Assembly: GCF_003013395.1 (NCBI RefSeq)
Contig: NZ_PXZM01000048.1
Location: forward strand, 1 to 64,000
Length of the DNA stretch: 64,000 bases
Direction of reading: 5' to 3'
From: Brevibacillus fortis
GTDB lineage: Bacteria; Bacillota; Bacilli; Brevibacillales; Brevibacillaceae
The notes under the pieces were generated by a model. The model was not told where the DNA came from, ran no database searches, and saw only the letters and a list, made by a program, of their open reading frames with translations. How positions within the stretch are numbered: position 1 is the stretch's first letter; each line of letters starts with the position of its first letter. The position numbers and the translations under genes were made by a program. This document shows positions 1 to 7,682 of this stretch, one piece after another.

Positions 1-69
1 GCTTTTTCTTCTCCTCCACTATGGTAGGTAGCTTCAATAGAGTTATTTTGAACATTCAAAAACGACATG

Positions 70-132
70 GTAAAGAAAGTGAAAAGAAAGGTAAAGATAA
101 TGAAAAGATTATAGTAAGAAAATTAGTAATAT
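70..132 (+). promoter_or_regulatory. Two 21-bp-spaced direct repeats plus -10 box upstream of the first binding protein
   Basis: Two copies of a 16-base motif, GTAAAGAAAGTGAAAA at 70-85 and GTAAAGATAATGAAAA at 91-106, start 21 bp apart. A TAATAT -10-like box lies at 127-132, 36 bp after the start of the last copy, and no good -35 box precedes it. The same motif, period and distance recur before the second and fourth binding-protein genes. I infer binding sites for an activator acting at an activator-dependent promoter; the regulator is unknown. Each copy can be read as GTAAA and GTGAA half-sites 9 bp apart. Confidence 0.6.
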
Positions 133-186
133 TTAGTCATGTCATATTCTTTTCATTCTATCATCCAGATTAAGGGGGCATTCACA

Positions 187-1791
187 GTGAAGAAGAAGCA
201 CATGCTAGGATCTATTCTCGCCCTGTCTGTCTTGCTTTCAACCGTCTTGGCAGGCTGTGGTGGCAGTCAGACATCCAGTGGGACGAATTCCGCGTCCAAC
301 TCCAATCAAGCTTCGACTAGCCCCGCGTCTTCTTCGGCCGCAGCGGGTGGAGGTGGTACCTTGATTATTGCGCGCTTGTCCGATGCGAATAATCTCGACC
401 CGCATTTCAGTACCCAGATTAATTCCATGGCAGTGACGCAGCACAAGCTCTATGAAGGTCTAGTCATGATGGATCGGAATAGTGAGTACAAACCGCTTTT
501 GGCAAAGGAATGGAAACAAAAAGACGATGTAACCTGGGAGTTCACGCTGCGTGAAGGCGTTACCTTCCACGATGGAGAGCCTTTCAATGCAGAAGCGGTG
601 AAGAAGACGATCGACCGTATTTTGGACAAAGACAACCCGACTCCCAAAGCAAACATGTTTGGCATGATTAAAGAAGTAAAGGTCATTGACCCGCTGAAGG
701 TAGAAATGATTTTACATTATCCGTTCGCAGGGCTACTTTCCGTACTGGCGAGTGCCGAAGGTGGCATCATCAGTTCAAAGGCCATTGAGCAATTTGGCAA
801 AGAATTGTCCAAGAAACCAGTAGGCACGGGGCCATTCATTTTTGAATCATGGACGCCTGGACAAGAAATCGTCATGGTGAAAAACGAGAAGTATTGGGGT
901 AACCAACCGAAGCTAGAAAAAGTCGTTTTCAAGACCATTCCGGAGGATGCAACACGCGTAGCTATGGTGGAAACGGGGGAAGCTCATGTCGCAGAACAGC
1001 TTCCGGTCACTGAACTGGATCGGGTACAGAACTCGCAGAGCATGTCCTTAGGGCGGTTCGAATCATTCGCGGTTGACCACATCGGGATGAACGTCAAGCA
1101 GAAGCCTTTTGACGATGTTCGCGTCCGTCAGGCCATCGCCCATGCCATCGATAAGGAAGCGATCATTAAAGGGGTTTATAACAATGTTGGAAAAGTAGCC
1201 ATCTCGTCATTAGGACCAAAAGTCATTGGCTACAGCCCGAATATCAAAACGCCGGAATACGATTTGAACAAAGCGAAGCAATTGCTCACCGAAGCAGGCT
1301 ACGCCAACGGATTCAAAGCAACCATCTATCTGAATGACAACAAGGCGCGGATCAATGTGGCAGAAGTGCTGCAATCCCAGCTGAAGGGAATCGGGATTGA
1401 CTTGCAGATTCAAGTGATGGAGTTCGGTGCGTATCTGGAATTGGCGGCAAAAGGTGAAGCACAAATGTTTATTAGTGGCTGGGGCAATGCGACCGGGGAT
1501 GCAGATTACAACCAGTACAACCTCTTCCACAGCACGTCAGCAGGTGTGCCAGGCAACCATTCCTTCTATAATAATCCGAAAGTCGATGCGTTGATTGAAG
1601 CGGCTCGTAAGGAGAAAGATCCAGAGAAGCGCAAGGAAATCTACGCAGAAGCGCAGCAAATCGAGATGGAGGAGGTACCGTTGCTGCCATTCCGCAGCAG
1701 TGAAAACCTCGCAGCCATTGCCAAAAATGTACAGGGTGTGTACATCAGTCCTTCCGGGTACATTGACTTGAGCCAAGTGACGATTCAATAG
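187..1791 (+). CDS. ABC transporter substrate-binding lipoprotein, peptide/glutathione family (paralogue 1)
   Basis: Predicted lipid-anchored binding protein of about 534 residues that would capture a peptide, glutathione or similar solute outside the membrane for an ABC importer. The GTG start at 187 is preferred to upstream codons because AAGGGGGC stands 8-10 bases before it and the protein then begins with a classic lipoprotein signal (KKK, hydrophobic stretch, lipobox LAGC). The SBP_bac_5 family is shown by NLDPHF, YEGLV, the FHDG-PFNAEAVK segment, GTGPF-ESWTPGQ, YWG and PFDDVRVRQAIAHAID. The other three paralogues at 2448, 4135 and 7683 share all of these blocks. No permease or ATPase gene lies in the window, so the partner transporter must be elsewhere. 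The substrate cannot be read from the sequence. Confidence 0.9.
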   Translation: MKKKHMLGSILALSVLLSTVLAGCGGSQTSSGTNSASNSNQASTSPASSSAAAGGGGTLIIARLSDANNLDPHFSTQINSMAVTQHKLYEGLVMMDRNSEYKPLLAKEWKQKDDVTWEFTLREGVTFHDGEPFNAEAVKKTIDRILDKDNPTPKANMFGMIKEVKVIDPLKVEMILHYPFAGLLSVLASAEGGIISSKAIEQFGKELSKKPVGTGPFIFESWTPGQEIVMVKNEKYWGNQPKLEKVVFKTIPEDATRVAMVETGEAHVAEQLPVTELDRVQNSQSMSLGRFESFAVDHIGMNVKQKPFDDVRVRQAIAHAIDKEAIIKGVYNNVGKVAISSLGPKVIGYSPNIKTPEYDLNKAKQLLTEAGYANGFKATIYLNDNKARINVAEVLQSQLKGIGIDLQIQVMEFGAYLELAAKGEAQMFISGWGNATGDADYNQYNLFHSTSAGVPGNHSFYNNPKVDALIEAARKEKDPEKRKEIYAEAQQIEMEEVPLLPFRSSENLAAIAKNVQGVYISPSGYIDLSQVTIQ

Positions 1792-1800
1792 ATAGAGCAT

Positions 1801-1832
1801 GAGACCTTCTCCAACAGAGAGGGTCTTCTTTT
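1801..1832 (+). terminator. Probable terminator after paralogue 1
   Basis: Imperfect stem of GAGACCTTCT with AGAGGGTCTTC followed by TTTT, starting 10 bases after the stop codon. Confidence 0.5.
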
Positions 1833-1838
1833 AGTAGC

Positions 1839-1853
1839 ACTGTCCGCTCCGAA
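1839..1853 (+). repeat. Dispersed 15-base motif ACTGTCCGCTCCGAA
   Basis: The same word recurs with one or two changes at 7086-7100 (plus strand) and 7446-7460 (minus strand), always inside structured intergenic DNA between the binding-protein genes. It seems to be a fragment of a dispersed intergenic repeat. Confidence 0.5.
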
Positions 1854-1965
1854 GGCACGGTCTCCACAAGTCGCTACGTCTGGAAATATTCTTCGCTGAC
1901 GTAACTTCTTACATTTTTCAAGCATTTAAGTCATTAAAAGATCGGGTAACACTGAAAGCTCGTAG

Positions 1966-2166
1966 AGGAAACAGGAGAAATAAGCGAAGATCTTTGGTAC
2001 ACCGACCGAGACGGAATGTAAAAAGCGAAACACGCTCTTAAGCGTCCACCTCTGAAACACACCCTGAGAGGACCACTTTGGACGCGGTTTCGCTTTTTGC
2101 ATGGAGTCGTGCAGTGAATCCCCCAGCGGGTGGGAAAAGAAGCTGAGCGTTTTCCCCTGTTTCCTC
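1966..2166. repeat. About 200-bp inverted-repeat element with an internal hairpin
   Basis: Outer arms GAGGAAACAGG (1966-1976) and CCTGTTTCCTC (2156-2166) are perfect inverted repeats, extendable with mismatches. Inside, AAAAAGCGAAAC (2020-2031) pairs with GTTTCGCTTTTT (2087-2098), GCGTCCA (2042-2048) with TGGACGC (2079-2085) and CCTCT with AGAGG. The element fills most of the 656-bp gap between the first two paralogues and has no convincing gene. Its size equals that of the element at 7034-7232, suggesting a MITE-like or REP-like family, which is inference. Confidence 0.55.
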
Positions 2167-2224
2167 CACACCACTACAGCAACATATACCCCAAGTCTAT
2201 TTTTATTGCATTATTCGCACAAAA

Positions 2225-2308
2225 GTAGAAAAAGTGAAAAAAAGAGTAAAGAAAGTGAAAATACAAGTAAAGAGAGTGAAAATACAATGACAGAATAGTG
2301 GGTAAAAT
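2225..2308 (+). promoter_or_regulatory. Three 21-bp-spaced direct repeats plus -10 box upstream of the second binding protein
   Basis: Copies begin at 2225 (GTAGAAAAAGTGAAAA), 2246 (GTAAAGAAAGTGAAAA) and 2267 (GTAAAGAGAGTGAAAA), exactly 21 bp apart, so they lie on the same face of the helix. TAAAAT at 2303-2308 is 36 bp after the start of the last copy, the same distance as before paralogues 1 and 4. No -35 consensus is present. Probable operator array for an activator. Confidence 0.7.
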
Positions 2309-2351
2309 GAAATATGCGCGAATGGTCGAAATATTCAAGTGCATCTGGCGC

Positions 2352-2425
2352 AAAAAACGGTCACGACCGTTTTTTTGACCGCAAGCGGTCACATCAACAT
2401 TTATGAAAAACGTCGAGACGTTTTT
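2352..2425 (+). promoter_or_regulatory. Three consecutive palindromes in the leader of the second binding protein
   Basis: Dyad 1: AAAAAACGGTC (2352-2362) and GACCGTTTTTT (2365-2375), followed by one more T. Dyad 2: GACCGC-AA-GCGGTC (2377-2390). Dyad 3: AAAAACGTC-GA-GACGTTTTT (2406-2425), ending 6-8 bases before the ribosome site. CGGTC and GACCG words of dyads 1 and 2 can pair in alternative ways. Dyad 1 with its T-run resembles an intrinsic terminator, so a transcription attenuator is possible. DNA operators for a dimeric repressor are the alternative. Confidence 0.5.
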
Positions 2426-2447
2426 CACAAAAGAGGGGGATCACTAC

Positions 2448-4034
2448 ATGAAAAAGACGCGCTTATTCCAGACGCTGCTTGCCATGACCGTTGCGGCTTC
2501 TACAGCGTTGGCAGGCTGCTCACAAGCACCTGAAGCAGGAGGGAGTACCAACTCTTCGGGGCAAACCAATGCTTCTGCACCAGCTGGCAAAGAAGGCGGG
2601 ACAATCGTCATCGCTCGTTTGTCTGATGCGAACAACCTTGACCCACATTTTCTAACGCAAATCAACTCTGCTGCCATCATTCATCATAAAGTATACGAGG
2701 GTCTTGTTCGGATGGACAAAGAAAGCAAATATGTAGGTTCACTCGCTTCTGAATGGAAGCAGCTCGATGATGTGACATGGGAATTCAAGCTTCGCTCCGG
2801 TGTTGCGTTTCATGATGGCACGCCATTCAATGCAGATGCGGTGAAAAAGACGATTGCTCGTGTCCAAGACCCGGCAGTAGGCTCTAACCGCGCCAATTTG
2901 TTTGAAGCAATCAAAGAAGTAAAGGTCGTGGATGATACAACGGTTCAATTCATCCTTCACTATCCATACGCACCGCTCCTGTCCGTGCTCGCCAGTGCAG
3001 AAGGTGGAATTTTGTCACCAAAAGCGATTGAACAGTACGGGAAAGACTTGACCAAGCATCCAACGGGAACAGGCCCTTACAAATTCGAATCATGGACACC
3101 TGGTCAAGAAGTCGTCTTGGTGAAAAACGACAGCTATTGGGGCGACAAACCGAATCTGGACAAAGTCGTCTTCAAGACCGTTCCAGAGGATACAACCAGA
3201 CTCGCGATGGTCGAGACAGGAGAAGCTCATGTAGCTGAGCAATTGCCAGTGACAGAAGTCGAACGGGTGAAAAATTCTCCGAGTATGACACTTGGTCGTT
3301 ACCCTGCATTCGCTAGCGATCATATCGGGATTAACAACTCGAAGAAGCCATTCGATGATGTGCGCGTTCGTCAAGCCATTGCCCATGCGATTGATAAGAA
3401 AACCATCATTCAAGGCGTCTACAACGATGTGGGGACGGCCGCTCATTCTTCTATTACCCCGTCTATGGTTGGTTACAGCCCGAATGTAAAAGACTTGCCT
3501 TACGATCTGGAAAAATCCAAGAAACTGTTGGCGGAAGCTGGATACGCGAACGGATTCAAAGCAACCATTTACTTAAATGATAACAAGGCACGAATTAGCT
3601 TGGCAGAGGTGCTGCAGCAACAGCTGAAACAAATCAATATTGATTTGGAAGTGAAGGTGCTAGAGTTCGGTGCTTATATTGAAGCAGCCAACAAAGGAGA
3701 AACAGAATTGTTCCTCAGCGGTTGGGGCAACGCGACAGGCGATGCAGACTACAACCAATACAATCTGTTCCACACGAAGTCGCAAGGGGCAGCCGGCAAC
3801 CACGCTTTCTACAGCAATCCGGAAGTGGACAAGCTGATCGATGAGGGCCGCAAAGAGAAAGACGAAGAAAAACGGAAGCAAATCTACGAAAAAGCACAGC
3901 AAATCGAAATGGACGAAGCGTCAATGGTACCGTACCGCTTCTCAGAAAACCTCGCTGCGATTCAAAAAGGCGTAGAGGGAGTTTGGATCAGCCCAGCAGG
4001 ACACATTGAGATCGACGATGTGACCATGCCGTAA
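2448..4034 (+). CDS. ABC transporter substrate-binding lipoprotein, peptide/glutathione family (paralogue 2)
   Basis: About 528 residues, 45 bases shorter at the 5' end than the longest reading. The ATG at 2448 is chosen because GAGGGGG lies 9 bases upstream and the product starts MKKTRLFQTLLAMTV followed by a lipobox ending in LAGC. The SBP_bac_5 blocks are intact (NLDPHF, FHDGTPFNADAVKKT, GTGPYKFESWTPGQ, PFDDVRVRQAIAHAID, SGWGNATGDADYNQYN). It is closest by eye to paralogue 1, with long identical stretches. Its leader is the most elaborate of the four (direct repeats plus palindromes). Paralogue 3 follows after 100 bp that hold only a hairpin without a T-run, so read-through into that gene and the amidohydrolase is likely. 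Confidence 0.9.
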   Translation: MKKTRLFQTLLAMTVAASTALAGCSQAPEAGGSTNSSGQTNASAPAGKEGGTIVIARLSDANNLDPHFLTQINSAAIIHHKVYEGLVRMDKESKYVGSLASEWKQLDDVTWEFKLRSGVAFHDGTPFNADAVKKTIARVQDPAVGSNRANLFEAIKEVKVVDDTTVQFILHYPYAPLLSVLASAEGGILSPKAIEQYGKDLTKHPTGTGPYKFESWTPGQEVVLVKNDSYWGDKPNLDKVVFKTVPEDTTRLAMVETGEAHVAEQLPVTEVERVKNSPSMTLGRYPAFASDHIGINNSKKPFDDVRVRQAIAHAIDKKTIIQGVYNDVGTAAHSSITPSMVGYSPNVKDLPYDLEKSKKLLAEAGYANGFKATIYLNDNKARISLAEVLQQQLKQINIDLEVKVLEFGAYIEAANKGETELFLSGWGNATGDADYNQYNLFHTKSQGAAGNHAFYSNPEVDKLIDEGRKEKDEEKRKQIYEKAQQIEMDEASMVPYRFSENLAAIQKGVEGVWISPAGHIEIDDVTMP

Positions 4035-4061
4035 TTTTCCAGTCAGACAGTGCTTGATGAT

Positions 4062-4097
4062 CAGCATAGCTTCGCCCAATGGGAACGAGCTATGCTG
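4062..4097 (+). repeat. Perfect 10-bp stem hairpin between paralogues 2 and 3
   Basis: CAGCATAGCT (4062-4071) and AGCTATGCTG (4088-4097) form a perfect stem. There is no following T-run, so it is a weak terminator at best; it could protect the 3' end of the upstream part of a processed operon mRNA. Confidence 0.5.
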
Positions 4098-4134
4098 ATT
4101 CATTATACAAAGAGATGAAAATGGGGGCGATTCT

Positions 4135-5706
4135 ATGAAAAAACAGAAAATGCTAGGTTCAATGCTGGCAGGTATCCTGAGCGTTGGCCTCGTGCTTACA
4201 GGTTGTTCATCGGGTACAGAGCAAGGGGCAGCAGGGAATCCTACTGCGAAGGAAGCTCCGTCAACAGATCAGACGCTAGTGATTGCTCGACAGTCTGACT
4301 CAAACAATCTAGACCCGCACTTTATTTCAGCGATCAATGCAGCAAGTGTGGTCCATCACAAAGTGTACGAAGGTCTTGTCCAGCGAGATGATAACATGGC
4401 GTTCAAACCGATGCTAGCTACGGAATGGAAGCAGTTGGACGATGTCACTTGGGAGTTCAAGCTCCGTCAGGGAGTCAATTTCCACGATGGTACGCCGTTT
4501 AACGCAGAAGCGGTGAAAGCAACATTCGCACGCGTCCTCGATGAAAAGGTCGCCTCTCCACGTGCGTCTCAGTTTAAGATGCTTTCGGAAGTCAAGGTAG
4601 TGGATGATTACACCGTACATTTCAAGCTAGCCTACCCGTTTTCCCCATTGCTGTCGATTTTAGCCAACCACGAAGGCAGCATCATTAGTCCAAAAGCGAT
4701 TGAGCAATACGGAAAGGAATTGAGCAAGCATCCCGTTGGCACAGGGCCGTTCGTATTCGAATCGTGGACACCTGGTCAAGAGATCGTACTTGTGAAAAAT
4801 GACAATTACTGGGGAGAAAAGGTGAAATTCAAGAAGGCAGTCTTCAAGGTAGTACCAGAGGACACGACACGCGTAGCCATGGTGGAGACGGGAGAGGCGC
4901 ATATCGCTGAACCATTGCCAGTGACAGAAATTGGCCGCGTCAGTAATTCCCCTCATATGAGCTTGTACCGGACAGAAGGCTTGGGGACAGATTTCATTGG
5001 GTTTAATACCAAGAAAAAACCGTTTGACGACGTCCGTGTTCGCCAGGCGATCAACTATGCGATTGAGACCGATGCGATCATCAAAGGTGTGTATAACGAT
5101 GTCGGAACAAAAGCAAATTCTGCAATGAGTCCGAAGGTTCTTGGATACAATGAGGCGTTAAAAGGATACGAGTTTGATCCGAATAAAGCGAAAGCTCTGT
5201 TGAAAGAAGCAGGCTATCCAGATGGCTTCAAGACAACCTTGTGGACAGGCGATCGCAAGGAACGGATTAATGCTGCGGAAGTGATCCAGTCCCAGTTAAA
5301 GGGGATCGGCATTGAGGTAGAGGTAAAAGTGCTTGAGTATGGAGCCTATCTGGATGCAGAAGACAACGGAGAAACAGAGCTATTCATCAGCGGCTGGGGC
5401 AATGCCACTGGCGATGCTGACTACAACCAGTACAATCTGTTCCACTCCAGCTCTTTGGGCAAGGGTGGAAACACAACATTTTACGTCAATAAAGAAGTGG
5501 ACAAGCTGATCGAGGAGGGGCGCCGCGAGCAGGATACGGAAAAACGTAAGCAAATCTATGCAAAGGTGTTGGAGATTGAAAAGCAGGAAGCACCAATCGT
5601 CCCGATCCGTAATCTTGAGCATGTTGCGGCAGTCGGCCAAAACATCAAAGGCTTCTGGATCAGCCCTTCTGGGTACATGATGATCAACGGTATTACGATG
5701 GAATAA
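4135..5706 (+). CDS. ABC transporter substrate-binding lipoprotein, peptide/glutathione family (paralogue 3)
   Basis: 523 residues with MKKQKMLGSMLAG signal start and lipobox VLTGC. GGGGG lies 6-10 bases before the ATG. All SBP_bac_5 blocks are present (NLDPHFI, VYEGLV, FHDGTPFNAEAVK, GTGPFVFESWTPGQ, PFDDVRVRQAI). Within the likely binding region it differs from paralogues 1 and 2 (TTLWTGDRKERINAAEV in place of ATIYLNDNKARINVAEV) and resembles paralogue 4 there, so two ligand classes are plausible. It has no 21-bp repeat array of its own and is probably expressed from the paralogue 2 promoter. The amidohydrolase gene starts 36 bases after its stop codon, so the two form a transcription unit. 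Confidence 0.9.
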   Translation: MKKQKMLGSMLAGILSVGLVLTGCSSGTEQGAAGNPTAKEAPSTDQTLVIARQSDSNNLDPHFISAINAASVVHHKVYEGLVQRDDNMAFKPMLATEWKQLDDVTWEFKLRQGVNFHDGTPFNAEAVKATFARVLDEKVASPRASQFKMLSEVKVVDDYTVHFKLAYPFSPLLSILANHEGSIISPKAIEQYGKELSKHPVGTGPFVFESWTPGQEIVLVKNDNYWGEKVKFKKAVFKVVPEDTTRVAMVETGEAHIAEPLPVTEIGRVSNSPHMSLYRTEGLGTDFIGFNTKKKPFDDVRVRQAINYAIETDAIIKGVYNDVGTKANSAMSPKVLGYNEALKGYEFDPNKAKALLKEAGYPDGFKTTLWTGDRKERINAAEVIQSQLKGIGIEVEVKVLEYGAYLDAEDNGETELFISGWGNATGDADYNQYNLFHSSSLGKGGNTTFYVNKEVDKLIEEGRREQDTEKRKQIYAKVLEIEKQEAPIVPIRNLEHVAAVGQNIKGFWISPSGYMMINGITME

Positions 5707-5742
5707 CGCAAACATTTTAGAGAGAAAAGGATGGGACGGAGC

Positions 5743-6960
5743 ATGAAAGAAAGCTTGTGGATCAAAAATGCGAGTCTGGAATGTGGTTATACAGAGGAGA
5801 ATGGCATCGTGACGGGAACAAAGACGGAACGTTTTCACGTCCTGCTCACGGATGGTCGCGTGGAGAAAATCGTTCCTGCTTCACAGGATATACCCAATGG
5901 GGTATCTGTGTGGGATGCACAAGGTCTACTGATGCTTCCTTCTTTCCGGGAAATGCACATTCACCTGGACAAAACATTTTATGGAGGTCCATGGCAAGCT
6001 GTTCTTCCTGCTCCCAATCGTTTTTTTCGAATCGAACAAGAGCAGGAACTGCTGCCCCGCCAGCTTCCCGTCGCCCGTGAGCGTGCAGAAAAGCTGTTGG
6101 CGTTAGTGCAATCGCACGGCGCTACACACGTGCGAACCCATTGCAACATTGACCCGGTCATTGGGGTGAAAAACCTGGAAGCCACCTTGGAGGCATTGGC
6201 AACTTACCGTGAAAAACTTTCCTGGGAAATTGTCGCGTTTCCCCAACATGGTTTGTTGTGCAGTGATTCCGTTTCCCTCATTCGTGAGGCGATGAAGCAA
6301 GGAGCAGGTCTCGTCGGGGGTGTCGATCCTGCCACGTTCGACGATGATATTGAGAAATCGCTTGATACGATGATGGACATAGCAGTAGAAGCGAATGCGG
6401 ATGTTGACCTGCATTTGCACGAGCCTGGACATTTGGGTGTTTATATTATGAAAAAACTGGCTGCGATGACGAAGGATGCGGGTTGGCAAGGTCGAGTCAC
6501 TGTCAGCCATGCTTACGGGCTAGGAGAGGTTCCGACTGCTGTGGCAGAAGAGGTTGCGGAGCTTTTTGCCGAGCAGCAAATCGCTGTCATGTCAGCTGTT
6601 CCCATTGATATGCCGACTATCCCGATTCCATTGCTTCATGCCAAGGGCGTCCATGTTGGTTTGGGCAATGACAACATCACCGATCACTGGGACCCATTTG
6701 GAACCGGAGATATGCTGCAAAAAGCAAACCGACTGGCTGAACGGTTTCGTTGGATCGATGAGCGATCTCTATCGCGAGCACTGGGATTCGTTACAGGTGG
6801 CGTGACTCCACTGGACCAGGCTGGGAATCAGGTTTGGCCGAAAGCTGGAGATGAGGCAAATGCGGTTTTCGTTCGTGCGAAATGCTCCGCCGAGGCTGTG
6901 GCTAGACAATCTCCGAAGGAAGCGGTGGTTTTCTCGGGCAAGATGGTTTGGCAGAAATAA
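5743..6960 (+). CDS. Amidohydrolase / cytosine-deaminase-like metal-dependent hydrolase
   Basis: Cytoplasmic enzyme of the amidohydrolase superfamily, about 405 residues. The ATG at 5743 is preferred over 5731 because AGAAAAGG abuts 5731 directly but stands 12 bases from 5743. The metal site is visible as HIHLDK (HxH near residue 70), the mid-protein DLHLHEPG, VSHAYG and the late GNDNITDHWDPFG motif, which is the arrangement of CodA-type deaminases. It follows binding-protein paralogue 3 closely, so it may process the imported compound (deamination or ring opening); that link is inference. The exact substrate cannot be told, and cyclic-imide or creatinine-type substrates are equally possible. 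Confidence 0.8.
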   Translation: MKESLWIKNASLECGYTEENGIVTGTKTERFHVLLTDGRVEKIVPASQDIPNGVSVWDAQGLLMLPSFREMHIHLDKTFYGGPWQAVLPAPNRFFRIEQEQELLPRQLPVARERAEKLLALVQSHGATHVRTHCNIDPVIGVKNLEATLEALATYREKLSWEIVAFPQHGLLCSDSVSLIREAMKQGAGLVGGVDPATFDDDIEKSLDTMMDIAVEANADVDLHLHEPGHLGVYIMKKLAAMTKDAGWQGRVTVSHAYGLGEVPTAVAEEVAELFAEQQIAVMSAVPIDMPTIPIPLLHAKGVHVGLGNDNITDHWDPFGTGDMLQKANRLAERFRWIDERSLSRALGFVTGGVTPLDQAGNQVWPKAGDEANAVFVRAKCSAEAVARQSPKEAVVFSGKMVWQK

Positions 6961-6978
6961 TAAAGAGTAGGAAATATG

Positions 6979-7009
6979 ATCCGATCTTCTTAAGGAGGTC
7001 GGATTTTTT
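6979..7009 (+). terminator. Terminator after the amidohydrolase gene
   Basis: ATCCGATCTTCT pairs, with wobbles, with GGAGGTCGGAT, then six Ts. Confidence 0.65.
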
Positions 7010-7033
7010 GTTTATAAAAGTGGCTGTAGTGGG

Positions 7034-7232
7034 GAAGAAGTGCATTTCCAGTCTACGCTTCGGCCTCCGCCCCGCAAGGGGGAAGACTGTCCGCTTCGGA
7101 ATGAATGTCGGGAGCGCTTCAAACGTAGACAGTTTCGAAGAAGTATCTCATAAGTGAAGCTTAAATTCCCCACCATTCATTCCTTCGCTGGGGCGGGCTC
7201 CAGAGGCGCTTGGACTGGAAATGCACTTCTTC
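7034..7232. repeat. 199-bp element with perfect 20-bp inverted-repeat ends
   Basis: The left end GAAGAAGTGCATTTCCAGTC (7034-7053) is the exact reverse complement of the right end at 7213-7232. The interior carries the shared words CCGCCCCGCAAGGGGG and ACTGTCCGCTTCGGA and has no coding signal. The right flank TCTGGCGTAGCTTTGG reappears inverted next to the element at 7421. It looks like a non-coding mobile or REP-type element; mobility is inferred. Confidence 0.65.
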
Positions 7233-7420
7233 TGGCGTAGCTTTGGTTACATCTTGAAAGTCAATACAAGGTGATAAAAAATACTTAACTAACTATAAAG
7301 AATTTTCCTTTTCAAATCCATTCATTAGAAAGCTACAGAAGAACATCCAAGAAAAACCTTCAATGAAATTCTTGCTGCTTTTCATATACAGATCGAAAAA
7401 TAGACAAAAGCTACGCCACA

Positions 7421-7509
7421 GAAGCGTGTTTCCAGTCATAGCGCCTCCGGAGCGGACAGTCAATCCCCCAGCGGGGCGGAGGCCGAAGTGAAGACTGGAA
7501 ACACGCTTC
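7421..7509. repeat. 89-bp element with perfect 17-bp inverted-repeat ends
   Basis: GAAGCGTGTTTCCAGTC (7421-7437) and its exact reverse complement (7493-7509) flank a core with GGAGCGGACAGT and CCCCCAGCGGGGCGGAGG. The terminal word TTTCCAGTC and the core are shared with the 199-bp element at 7034-7232, so both belong to one family. The 721-bp gap between the amidohydrolase and paralogue 4 otherwise contains only the promoter at its right end. Confidence 0.6.
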
Positions 7510-7563
7510 TCCACCGAAGCCACGAATTCACGTATCTTTTGATCTGCGTGAAATTAAATAAAA

Positions 7564-7626
7564 GTAAAAATATTATAAATTGATGTAAAGATGCTGAAAG
7601 GTTCGGTTGGAAATCTACCGTATAAT
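7564..7626 (+). promoter_or_regulatory. Two 21-bp-spaced repeats plus -10 box upstream of the fourth binding protein
   Basis: GTAAAGATGCTGAAAG at 7585-7600 matches the repeat units found before paralogues 1 and 2. A more diverged copy, GTAAAAATATTATAAA, starts exactly 21 bp upstream at 7564. TATAAT at 7621-7626 is 36 bp after the start of the last copy. No -35 box is seen. Confidence 0.6.
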
Positions 7627-7682
7627 GCAAATAAGAAATACATTCAGAATTTTCGACGGTATTTTACAGGGGGTAGACACAA

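Noticed and set aside
2225..2282. CRISPR-like array
   Set aside because: The 21-bp period has no variable spacers of adequate length, and there are no cas genes.
2101..2298. 65-codon plus-strand frame upstream of paralogue 2
   Set aside because: It translates the end of the inverted-repeat element and the direct-repeat array; the repetitive SKESENTSKESE product is a by-product of the DNA repeats.
4106..4121. Single repeat-like word TACAAAGAGATGAAAA before paralogue 3
   Set aside because: It is a lone, imperfect copy adjoining the ribosome site, without a second copy at 21 bp or a -10 box 36 bp on, so it was not called an operator.
7293..7523. 76-codon minus-strand frame before paralogue 4
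   Set aside because: It runs through the 89-bp inverted-repeat element and lacks a ribosome site.
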